6,004 bases of DNA from Fischerella sp. (GCA_026419705.1 JANZYY010000326.1:1-6004), one strand, 5' to 3'. Shown: positions 1 through 5,831, counted from the first letter of the stretch. Numbers and translations: made by a program. Notes: a model not told the origin generated them from the sequence alone.

Positions 1-347
1 GTGTTTGGATGTTTAGTGCGAGAACCTTTCGACAAGATCAACCTAGCTGGCTACCCTTTTTCCACTATATAATTGGCATCTGCATGGTCAGCCTGGTGTT
101 GCTACTGCTACTGATTGGTATTATTGGTACTTACGCTCACTTTGGCTGTTTGGGACACTCATTACACTTATGGGCTGGCTTAACTACTGTGATGTTAGTT
201 TTGCTGTCTGCTGGAAGTGCTACACAAATTCGTGTTAGACAACCTTGGGCTAGACGTATCCACATCGGTGTTAATATTGCTATGTTCTTTGCCTTTGCTT
301 GGGTGTCGCTAACTGGCTGGAGTGTGGTGCAAAAGTATTTACCTTAA
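1..347 (+). CDS. DUF4079-family integral membrane protein, 5' end outside the window
   Basis: This is a small hydrophobic protein of unknown function. From the first in-window ATG (position 9) it runs 112 residues and has three predicted membrane helices at about 20-40, 52-70 and 86-104. Histidines lie at the helix edges (H19, H44, H50, H53, H85), and the protein ends in a conserved-looking TGWSVVQKYLP. The pattern (HYIIG, GHSLHLWAG, RRIHIGVN) matches, from memory, the DUF4079 family of cyanobacteria and plastids. The spaced histidines recall b561-like haem membrane proteins, but that is only a resemblance. The frame is open to the window edge (codons for V and W precede the ATG) and no ribosome-binding site is visible in the eight preceding bases. 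Family members are usually longer at the N-terminus, so I treat this as the 3' part of a larger gene. It converges on the aminotransferase gene. Confidence 0.72.
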   Translation, partial: VWMFSARTFRQDQPSWLPFFHYIIGICMVSLVLLLLLIGIIGTYAHFGCLGHSLHLWAGLTTVMLVLLSAGSATQIRVRQPWARRIHIGVNIAMFFAFAWVSLTGWSVVQKYLP

Positions 348-375
348 TTATTTAAGAAGGCAGAAGCAGAATTAC

Positions 376-391
376 CCTAAATAAATTTAGG
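376..391. terminator. Short perfect hairpin between convergent genes
   Basis: CCTAAAT (376-382) and ATTTAGG (385-391) form a perfect inverted repeat in the 59-nt gap between the two convergent stop codons. It is AT-rich, with a minimal loop and no T-tract on either strand. A role as a weak bidirectional terminator is inferred from position only. Confidence 0.3.
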
Positions 392-406
392 AAATTTAAC
401 AATGAT

Positions 407-1321
407 TTAATTAATAGAAATCGGGAATACCCAATCACGGTAATTTGGTTCTCGATTTTCTGTAATTGCTGTCAATTTTTCCCTGAGTTTTTCAGTAATT
501 GGTCTATGTTCTGATAGATAATAGTTTTCAATTCTGTTTACAGGAACAACTCTGGCTGCTGTACCGCAGAGAAATACTTCATCAGCAATCAAAAGCTCAG
601 ATTTATCTATAGGACGTTCGACTATTGGAATACCAAGGTCTTGAGCAATTTTTAAAACGCTATCTCGGGTGATTCCTTCAAGAATATCTTGGTCAAATCC
701 AGGAGTAAAAATTTGTCCGTTCCTAACAATAAAAATATTCATTCCAGAGGCTTCGCTAACTTTCCCTTGAGAATTCATGAGAATTGCCTCGTCAAAACCA
801 GATTCAACTGCTTCTGTTTTGGCAAGAGAAGAAGTAATATAAGCTGCACTAATTTTTCCTCTTAGTGGAAAACTGACATCTTCTTGTCTAGACCAGGAAC
901 TAATGCGACAACTGACTCCCTCTGGAGATAAATAATCACCTAATTCCAATCCGTAAATAGCGAAGCTTTTGTCAATATTATGCAGTCTGGGGGCAATTCC
1001 TAAATCAGAAGTGAAGACAAAAGGGCGAATATAAAAAGAATTATTTGGCTGATTTTTTTTGACAAATTCCACTATAGTTTCTTGAATTTTCTGGGCTGGT
1101 AAGTTGTAGTGTAAGAACTTCGCACTTTGACTTAATCTTTGACAGTGACGGTCTAATCTAAACAACAAAATCTGTGCAGGATCTTGCGGATCGGGAATAC
1201 CCCGCATCCCTCCAAATGCAAGCGTTCCATAGTGCAAAGCGTGGGTAGCAATGGAAATTGTGGCTTCTTGAAAAGGTACGAATTTATCTTGGAAGTAAGC
1301 GAATGGTAAAAAATTGTACAT
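407..1321 (-). CDS. ilvE: Branched-chain amino acid aminotransferase (class IV PLP enzyme)
   Basis: This enzyme transfers the amino group between glutamate and the 2-oxo acids of leucine, isoleucine and valine, the last step of branched-chain synthesis, in the cytoplasm. Counting from the ATG at 1321 (304 residues), the PLP-binding lysine is K156 in RGKISAAY. The cofactor-binding block SEASGMN follows at 189-195 (E190), then GITRDS at 216-221 and CGTAA at 252-256. The order and spacing match E. coli IlvE, whose length is about 309 residues. A TTG two codons upstream would add two residues, but I prefer the ATG because it gives the usual family N-terminus (MYNFLPFAYF); no strong ribosome-binding site favours either. 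D-amino acid aminotransferase and aminodeoxychorismate lyase are the other class IV options, but the overall similarity to cyanobacterial IlvE is close. The gene lies 118 nt downstream of the coiled-coil gene on the same strand. I see no convincing promoter of its own, so read-through is possible. Confidence 0.92.
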   Translation of the reverse strand: MYNFLPFAYFQDKFVPFQEATISIATHALHYGTLAFGGMRGIPDPQDPAQILLFRLDRHCQRLSQSAKFLHYNLPAQKIQETIVEFVKKNQPNNSFYIRPFVFTSDLGIAPRLHNIDKSFAIYGLELGDYLSPEGVSCRISSWSRQEDVSFPLRGKISAAYITSSLAKTEAVESGFDEAILMNSQGKVSEASGMNIFIVRNGQIFTPGFDQDILEGITRDSVLKIAQDLGIPIVERPIDKSELLIADEVFLCGTAARVVPVNRIENYYLSEHRPITEKLREKLTAITENREPNYRDWVFPISIN

Positions 1322-1348
1322 GGGCAATATTACAGGCTGTATCTTTGG

Positions 1349-1399
1349 GCAATGGATTGTGAGTTTGGCTCCTTCGCTTTGCTCAGGACGCTTGGCGTT
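1349..1399. repeat. Possible dispersed short repeat
   Basis: The stretch around 1371-1397 (CTCCTTCGCTTTGCTCAGGA and on) resembles the short CCTTCGxxTTCGCTCAGG-type sequences scattered between genes in many Nostocales genomes. The resemblance is from memory and there is no second copy in this window. It lies in the spacer between the coiled-coil gene and ilvE. Confidence 0.25.
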
Positions 1400-1435
1400 T
1401 TAGATTTGGGATTGATATCACAATCTCAAATCTAA
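1400..1435 (-). terminator. 15-bp hairpin just after the coiled-coil gene
   Basis: TTAGATTTGGGATTG (1400-1414) pairs with CAATCTCAAATCTAA (1421-1435) around a 6-nt loop (ATATCA), with one G-T mismatch. It begins four bases past the stop codon of the coiled-coil gene, the right place for transcript 3'-end formation or stabilisation. No T-run follows on the minus strand, so it is not a classic intrinsic terminator. GATTTGGGATTG-like units are common intergenic repeat material in Nostoc-type genomes, so this may be a repeat-derived stem. It could also limit read-through into ilvE. Confidence 0.45.
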
Positions 1436-1439
1436 TTTA

Positions 1440-2081
1440 TCAGTCAAGTAGCCACATTTGAGATGAATTATCCGCAGATTCTTCAGGTTGTTTTGGTGGT
1501 AGTTTTTCTGTTGGGCGATATGATTTTCTATAGGTAATTGCTTGAGGTTTTTCTTTGTCTTTTTTCAAGGTATTAATTTCTTCTGTGAGCTTGGAATTTG
1601 CTTCTGCAAGTTGCAGGGCTGCTTTTTTAGCTTCATAAAGCTCTTTTGTGAGACGTTCTGCCAATACATCTTTTTCAGACAAAGCTGATTGCAACTCGCT
1701 TACTTGTTGGCGAAAATTGTCTTCGTTTTGCTTGGTTTTTTCTAGAGCAATTTGTAAGTCTTTGATTGTGGTTTCTTTTTCAGACAAAATCGATTGCAAA
1801 TCGCTTACTTTTTGTTGTAAGTTCTCCTCGTTTTGCCGTGCTTGTTCTAGAGAAGCTTGTAACTGTTTAATGGTGGCTTCTAAATCAGCCTTAGTCGGGT
1901 TTGGGCGTTTAGGGTTTGTTGGCTCGTTGGTGTTGGTGTCAGATTCATCTGTAGTTGATGTACTGTCTTGTGCAACTTCCTCTGCGGAAACTTCAATTAC
2001 AGAATCAGCTTCTGCTTCTGGGGATGAAATTTTTTGTGCTTCTTCTGGGATGACCTCAACAACACGTTTTCTTGTAGCCAT
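1440..2081 (-). CDS. mcdB: Coiled-coil partner of the ParA ATPase; probable type 2 carboxysome-positioning protein McdB
   Basis: From the ATG at 2081 this is a 213-residue protein. A basic N-terminus (MATRKR) leads into a Ser/Thr/Glu/Asp-rich, probably disordered stretch to about residue 60. A Gln/Glu/Lys-rich coiled coil spans about 61-177, followed by a basic patch (about 172-197), a short acidic stretch, and the end MWLLD with W210 fourth from the C-terminus. Reported McdB proteins are small and charged, have a Gln-rich coiled-coil core and a C-terminal Trp, are encoded beside a ParA ATPase, and act as the carboxysome-bound adaptor that can phase-separate. All of this fits, but primary sequence is weak in this family. 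The coiled coil contains a tandem 35-residue duplication (71-105 and 106-140). A TTG at 2099 would add six residues, but the GGAGG at 2093-2097 points to the ATG. The gene lies 5 nt after the ATPase stop and is almost certainly cotranscribed with it. An unrelated ParA cargo adaptor is the main alternative. Confidence 0.68.
   Translation of the reverse strand: MATRKRVVEVIPEEAQKISSPEAEADSVIEVSAEEVAQDSTSTTDESDTNTNEPTNPKRPNPTKADLEATIKQLQASLEQARQNEENLQQKVSDLQSILSEKETTIKDLQIALEKTKQNEDNFRQQVSELQSALSEKDVLAERLTKELYEAKKAALQLAEANSKLTEEINTLKKDKEKPQAITYRKSYRPTEKLPPKQPEESADNSSQMWLLD
1672..1880 (-). repeat. 105-bp tandem duplication inside the coiled-coil gene
   Basis: Two copies (1672-1775 and 1777-1880, period 105 bp) start with the same TTTTCAGACAAA on the plus strand. 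By hand alignment they agree at roughly three quarters of positions with no gaps. They encode two in-register 35-residue units, for example IKQLQASLEQARQNEENL and IKDLQIALEKTKQNEDNF. Thirty-five residues is five heptads, so the coiled-coil register is kept. Confidence 0.85.
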
Positions 2082-2086
2082 TATTT

Positions 2087-2719
2087 CTATGTCCTCCAAT
2101 CACGTTGTAATTCATTAGCCACACGGCGATCGTCTGACTGCGCCTCTGGTGCATTGTTACCTCGCCATTGGGTAATCGCCACACCTTCAAGTGCTGCTCG
2201 TTCGCGAGCTTTATATATACGAATAAAAGCTTTAGAAGCGGGAATTCCAAGTTGCATGAGAGTGTTTTGTGCTTCCAAAGCTTCCCCTAAACTCCGCGTA
2301 TCTACTTTAGTCAAAAGCACCCGATGTGCAACTCCTACAGGAGTGACTGCTTCCCTGACGGTGTCAATGAGGACAGCTAAATCCATCGGTGCTGGCGGTG
2401 TGGGCAAAACTAAATAGTCTGCGATCGCTACTACCGCTACTAAAGCTTCTGAGTGTAACGCCAAAAAGGTATCGACCACCACTAAATCGTATCCTTCTAT
2501 CTTACGCAAACGAGCTAACAGTTGGGGATCTGTCTGTTGAGATAGATCAAATCCCATTCCATCTTGACTGTGTCTAAACCACCAACAAGCAGAATCTTGA
2601 ATCTCTGCATCTACCAAAAGAACCTTTTGTTGTTCGGCAAAGATTGCAGCAAGGTTAATAGCAGTAGTTGTTTTCGCAACTCCTCCTTTACTGTTGAAGA
2701 TAGCAATAATTCTTGGCAC
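2087..2719 (-). CDS. mcdA: ParA/MinD-type ATPase, probable type 2 carboxysome-positioning McdA
   Basis: This is a 210-residue ParA-family ATPase of the small type without an N-terminal helix-turn-helix. It carries the deviant Walker A box KGGVAKTT (11-18; signature K11, P-loop K16), a Walker A'-like strand VLLVDAE (33-39), a Walker B strand YDLVVVDT (77-84), and the PTPPAPMDL segment (106-114) seen in this subgroup. A basic C-terminal part (IRIYKARERAALEG and RDWR) may bind DNA. McdA forms dynamic gradients on the nucleoid that McdB on carboxysomes follows. This assignment rests mainly on the adjacent McdB-like gene. Plasmid-type ParA is less likely, since no ParB-like gene or centromere repeats are visible. 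Translation starts at GTG 2719: an in-frame TAA lies two codons upstream and a GGAAG-like site precedes it. The usual Asp of the DxDPQ motif is Glu (E39), and the usual DTPPA is DTFLA. The last codons contain the ribosome-binding site of the next gene. Confidence 0.82.
   Translation of the reverse strand: MPRIIAIFNSKGGVAKTTTAINLAAIFAEQQKVLLVDAEIQDSACWWFRHSQDGMGFDLSQQTDPQLLARLRKIEGYDLVVVDTFLALHSEALVAVVAIADYLVLPTPPAPMDLAVLIDTVREAVTPVGVAHRVLLTKVDTRSLGEALEAQNTLMQLGIPASKAFIRIYKARERAALEGVAITQWRGNNAPEAQSDDRRVANELQRDWRT
2093..2097 (-). promoter_or_regulatory. GGAGG ribosome-binding site for the coiled-coil gene
   Basis: GGAGG on the minus strand lies inside the penultimate codons of the ATPase gene, 11 nt before the ATG at 2081. 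It overlaps the alternative TTG start at 2099, which therefore could not use it. The arrangement suggests coupled translation of the two genes. Confidence 0.6.
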
Positions 2720-2827
2720 AAATTACTTCCGATGCTCTCTTCACCTGAATATACCGCGTTTTGTCACACAAAAAATATCTGGAATCGTCACAATAGAATC
2801 CAGAAGCGCTGATTAAAGATAGGTTTC
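2720..2827. promoter_or_regulatory. Divergent promoter region with an imperfect 27-bp dyad
   Basis: This 108-nt spacer must hold the start signals for the ATPase gene (leftward) and probably the P450 gene (rightward). On the minus strand TATATT (2748-2753) is a reasonable -10 box for the ATPase gene, about 28 nt before its GTG, with only a T-rich -35. On the plus strand TAGAAT (2794-2799) is a weaker -10 candidate for the P450. TCTGGAATC (2778-2786) and GAATCCAGA (2796-2804) form an inverted repeat matching at 8 of 9 positions around 9 nt. GTCACA also occurs twice (2763 and 2787). The dyad overlaps the possible P450 -10 box, as an operator would. No NtcA-type GTA-N8-TAC site is seen. Confidence 0.45.
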
Positions 2828-4219
2828 ATGACAGCAACTCTAAGCTTACCTGATGGCCCAAAAATGCCACGTTTTCTGCGATTGATGAAATTCATATTTC
2901 AGCCTGTGCAGTACGTGGAAGATTTTGCCAAAACCTACGGTGACACTTTCACCATCTGGGGACAAGATGATTCCCACATTGTCTACTTCAGCCAACCAGA
3001 AGCGCTGCAACAAATTTTCACAGCTGACCCCAGTCATTTTGAGATTGGCAGAGGAAACCAGGTTTTAAAATTTCTGCTGGGAGTAAATTCTTTAACTCTT
3101 ATGGATGGCGATCGCCACCAACGCCAACGACAACTATTAACTCCTCCTTTTCATGGAGAAAGGATGCGTGCTTATGGAGATGCAATACGTGAAATAACTC
3201 AATATGTTAGTAACAAATGGTACAAAGGCAAACCCTTCAACATCCGCACCTCGATGCAAGAAATCTCTCTGCGTGTCATCTTGCGAGTAGTATTTGGCTT
3301 AGATGAAGGACAGCGTCTAGAAGAACTGCGACAATTGATAACTTCGGTGTTGGAATTTAGCAGTTCTCCTTTGATGTCCACAGCTTTATTTTTTAGCTTT
3401 TTAAGGACAGATTTTGGGGCTTGGAGTCCGTGGGGTCGATTTTTGCGCCTGCGCCAAAAAATTGATAAACTGATTTTAGCGCAAATTCAAGAACGTCGCC
3501 ATGAATCTCATCAAAATCGCCAAGATATTCTGAGTTTATTGATATCTGCTCGTGATATCGATGGTCAATCAATGTCAGATGAAGAGTTGCGCGATGAATT
3601 AATGACGATGTTGGTGGCGGGACATGAAACCACAGCTTCGGCTTTGATTTGGGCTTTGTACTGGATTGATCGTTTACCAGAAGTGCGGGAAAAATTATTG
3701 CGGGAACTAGATACCCTTGGCGATCGCCCAGACCCAAATACAATCGCTAAATTGCCATACCTGACAGCCGTTTGCCAAGAAACTCTGCGGATCTATCCGA
3801 TTGCCATGACAGCCTTTCCTCGGATTGTCAAGTCTCCAATTGAAATTGGTGGTTACAAACTGCCAGCAGGTACAATCATTATCCCTAGTATTTACCTAGC
3901 GCACCATCGCGAAGAAGTCTACCCACAGCCAAAGCAATTTAAACCAGAACGCTTTTTAGAACGGCAATTTTCCCCTTATGAATATTTACCCTTTGGTGGC
4001 GGCAATCGCCGCTGTATTGGTATGGCGTTTGCTCAATATGAAATGAAAATAGTATTAGCAACTATTCTGTCACGCTTTCAGGTGTCCCTAGTTGGAAAGC
4101 ATCCCGTGCGTCCTGTCCGCCGTGGTTTGACTATAGCTACACCAGCAGGAATACAGATGGTGGCAAGGCCTCTTGTAAGTCAAGAGTCAAGTGTCAAAAG
4201 TTTGACTTTGGACTGTTGA
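2828..4219 (+). CDS. Cytochrome P450, CYP110-like
   Basis: This is a soluble 463-residue haem monooxygenase with no N-terminal membrane anchor. The I-helix oxygen-activation motif AGHETT is at 264-269, the K-helix ETLR at 318-321, PERF at 373-376, and the haem loop FGGGNRRCIG at 389-398 with the iron-ligand cysteine C396. The helix C segment DRHQRQRQLL (95-104) and the overall sequence resemble cyanobacterial CYP110 enzymes. Characterised members hydroxylate long-chain fatty acids or terpenes; the substrate here cannot be read from the sequence, and no terpene synthase or ferredoxin gene is nearby. All catalytic motifs are intact. The ATG at 2828 has a short AGG before it and gives a normal N-terminus. 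The last 13 or so residues (SQESSVKSLTLDC) are encoded by repeat-like DNA and look like an added tail. The gene is divergent from the ATPase gene; the GTPase gene follows 115 nt downstream. Confidence 0.95.
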   Translation: MTATLSLPDGPKMPRFLRLMKFIFQPVQYVEDFAKTYGDTFTIWGQDDSHIVYFSQPEALQQIFTADPSHFEIGRGNQVLKFLLGVNSLTLMDGDRHQRQRQLLTPPFHGERMRAYGDAIREITQYVSNKWYKGKPFNIRTSMQEISLRVILRVVFGLDEGQRLEELRQLITSVLEFSSSPLMSTALFFSFLRTDFGAWSPWGRFLRLRQKIDKLILAQIQERRHESHQNRQDILSLLISARDIDGQSMSDEELRDELMTMLVAGHETTASALIWALYWIDRLPEVREKLLRELDTLGDRPDPNTIAKLPYLTAVCQETLRIYPIAMTAFPRIVKSPIEIGGYKLPAGTIIIPSIYLAHHREEVYPQPKQFKPERFLERQFSPYEYLPFGGGNRRCIGMAFAQYEMKIVLATILSRFQVSLVGKHPVRPVRRGLTIATPAGIQMVARPLVSQESSVKSLTLDC

Positions 4220-4230
4220 CTCTGGACTCC
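4178..4230 (+). repeat. GTCAA/TTGAC-type short repeat cluster spanning the P450 stop codon
   Basis: The tract contains AGTCAA-type units followed by TTTGACTTTGGACTGTTGACTCTGGACT-type units, read here as short pieces. Arms AGAGTCAA (4183-4190) with TTGACTCT (4216-4223) and GTCAAA (4193-4198) with TTTGAC (4201-4206) nest into an imperfect hairpin. Such TTTGACTTTGGACT-like tracts are common between genes in Nostoc-type genomes. The P450 stop (TGA, 4217-4219) lies within the right arm. It may also act as a 3'-end hairpin, though no T-run follows. Confidence 0.6.
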
Positions 4231-4334
4231 CTGAAGGGGTGTAAAGAAAATTGTGCTGTATCGCTAGTCCACTTAGGAGAAGCAAGGTTTTGATCTATTC
4301 TGGAGTAGAAATAATCCAAAAAACGCGGTGAATC

Positions 4335-5810
4335 ATGGTTGTGAAGTTGCAGCGACCGATATTGGTGGGAGGTTTGGGACTTTCGTTTTCCCTGTGGATT
4401 TTACAAAGTTGGCACGATTCGATAGTGCAACTGGGCGAATATAGTGTATTGAGTTTGTTATTAATTGGTGGCGGTTTGTTGTTATTGAAGCAAAATCGCG
4501 CCAAAGACAATTCACAAGTGCTAGATAGTTTGCCTGTAGATCGAGAAACTGTCGAAAGTGCGATCGCCAAAGCTGAAGTCGTGATTAATCATCTAGCAGG
4601 TGAAGCAGAAAATCACCGGGCTTTAGCAACATTGCGAGAAAAAATTCCTCAGTTGTACCAAGAGTTAGATAGACAAGAAATTCATCTAGCTGTCACTGGT
4701 GGTAAATCGGTCGGGAAATCTACTTTGATTGAAGTTTTAAAGTCCAACTGGTGGCAAAATCCACAAACGCGAAATTTAGCGTCTGTAGAATTCCAAGAGA
4801 CAGCGCCTTTATTTGTACAAGCAGGCGAAAAATCAGATGCAGCAGCGTTAACACAAGCAAAGGCAACTGATTTTATTCTGTTCCTAACAAACGGCGATTT
4901 GACAGATACAGAATTTCAAACCATACAACAGCTAAAAGCAGAAAATCACCACTTCATGCTGGTGTTCAACAAACAAGACCGGTATTTAGCAGATGAACGC
5001 GCTAGCGTGTTGTTGTCATTGAAACAGCGGATGCAAGGAAATGTTGTGGCAACCGCAGCCTCTCCCATTCCTGTGAAAGTGCGCAAGTACAACGATGATG
5101 GTTCTGTACAAGAGTGGACGGAACAACCAGCGCCAGATATCCAGCAATTAACGCAGGAATTAGGTAAAATTCTAGCACAGCAAGGACAGCAGCTAGTGTG
5201 GGCAACAACGATGAGAAAGGCGTTGTTCCTGAAAGCTGAAGCGAAAAACTACTTGAATGGAATAAGACGCGATCGCGCTAACCCAGTCATTGAACAATAT
5301 CAATGGATAGCCGCCGCCGCTGCTTTCGCTAACCCAGTACCAGCCCTAGATATCCTAGCAACAGCAGCAATTAACGCCCAAATGATCGTCGATTTAGGTA
5401 ATATCTATCAACAGAAATTTTCCCTAGAACAAGCAAAAACCGTAGCTGGGGAAATGGGCAGTTTAATGCTAAAACTAGGTTTGGTTGAACTTTCCAGTAA
5501 AGCTATTGGTACTCTTCTCAAGAGTCACGCTGTTACCTTTGTTGCTGGTGGTGCAGTCCAGGGTGTAAGTGCAGCCTATCTAACACGCTTAGCAGGGCTG
5601 AGCTTGATAGAATATTTCCAACAGCAGGAAGTAGCAGTAAATACTGCCACTGGCTTTAATGTGGAGAAATTGGGGCAAACCTTGCAAAAGGTATTTCAAC
5701 AGAACCAGCAGGTTTCATTTCTGCAAGGCTTTGTTAACCAAGGCGTGAAGCGTTTATTGCCAGAAGTTGCTGAGGGTGAACTTGTTGCTGCCCAGAAGGC
5801 GGTGGAATAA
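4335..5810 (+). CDS. Membrane-anchored GTPase-like protein with a DUF697-type C-terminal region
   Basis: This is a 491-residue protein with two hydrophobic segments near the N-terminus (about 8-24 and 36-52), an alpha-helical linker, and then a P-loop domain. G1 is GGKSVGKST (122-130), G4 is NKQD (212-215) and a G5-like TAASP is at 240-244. The DxxG (G3) motif expected between them is not recognisable; FQETAPLF (153-160) occupies about that place. The C-terminal half is Ala-rich and hydrophobic (about 323-350 and 371-425), as in the DUF697/YcjF-like family fused to Era-like GTPases and common in cyanobacteria. The role is unknown; membrane-associated stress or remodelling functions are only guesses. 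An in-frame TGA two codons upstream makes the ATG at 4335 the first possible start, though no clear ribosome-binding site precedes it. The 115-nt gap after the P450 gives no strong promoter, and a weak TTGATC/TAATCC-like pair lies at about 4290-4318. Confidence 0.88.
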   Translation: MVVKLQRPILVGGLGLSFSLWILQSWHDSIVQLGEYSVLSLLLIGGGLLLLKQNRAKDNSQVLDSLPVDRETVESAIAKAEVVINHLAGEAENHRALATLREKIPQLYQELDRQEIHLAVTGGKSVGKSTLIEVLKSNWWQNPQTRNLASVEFQETAPLFVQAGEKSDAAALTQAKATDFILFLTNGDLTDTEFQTIQQLKAENHHFMLVFNKQDRYLADERASVLLSLKQRMQGNVVATAASPIPVKVRKYNDDGSVQEWTEQPAPDIQQLTQELGKILAQQGQQLVWATTMRKALFLKAEAKNYLNGIRRDRANPVIEQYQWIAAAAAFANPVPALDILATAAINAQMIVDLGNIYQQKFSLEQAKTVAGEMGSLMLKLGLVELSSKAIGTLLKSHAVTFVAGGAVQGVSAAYLTRLAGLSLIEYFQQQEVAVNTATGFNVEKLGQTLQKVFQQNQQVSFLQGFVNQGVKRLLPEVAEGELVAAQKAVE

Positions 5811-5831
5811 TTTCGCAGATCGACAGATTTT

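Noticed and set aside
420..1202. Exact 13-bp repeat ATCGGGAATACCC at 420-432 and 1190-1202
   Set aside because: Both copies lie in the same gene but in different reading frames (VFPI versus GIPDP). There is no flanking similarity, so coincidence is likely.
1322..1327. TTG start two codons upstream for the aminotransferase
   Set aside because: The ATG at 1321 gives the usual IlvE N-terminus, and no ribosome-binding site favours the TTG.
1672..1880. Possible CRISPR or mini-satellite array
   Set aside because: Only two diverged copies with no spacers; they encode an in-frame protein duplication.
1648..2118. Long plus-strand reading frame (156 codons) opposite the coiled-coil gene
   Set aside because: Its product is Ser/Cys-rich with no family resemblance and mirrors the Glu/Gln codons of the minus-strand gene, which has clear coiled-coil structure and a ribosome-binding site.
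2034..2417. Plus-strand reading frame opposite the ATPase gene
   Set aside because: It overlaps a well-supported ParA gene on the other strand, has no recognisable domain, and is explained as an antisense shadow.
2087..2719. Plasmid partition locus (ParA/ParB)
   Set aside because: No ParB-like gene, no iterated centromere-like repeats and no replication gene are seen; the neighbours are ordinary chromosomal genes and the partner protein matches McdB features better.
3393..3743. Minus-strand reading frame inside the P450 gene
   Set aside because: The P450 frame holds all expected motifs across the region; the antisense frame shows none.
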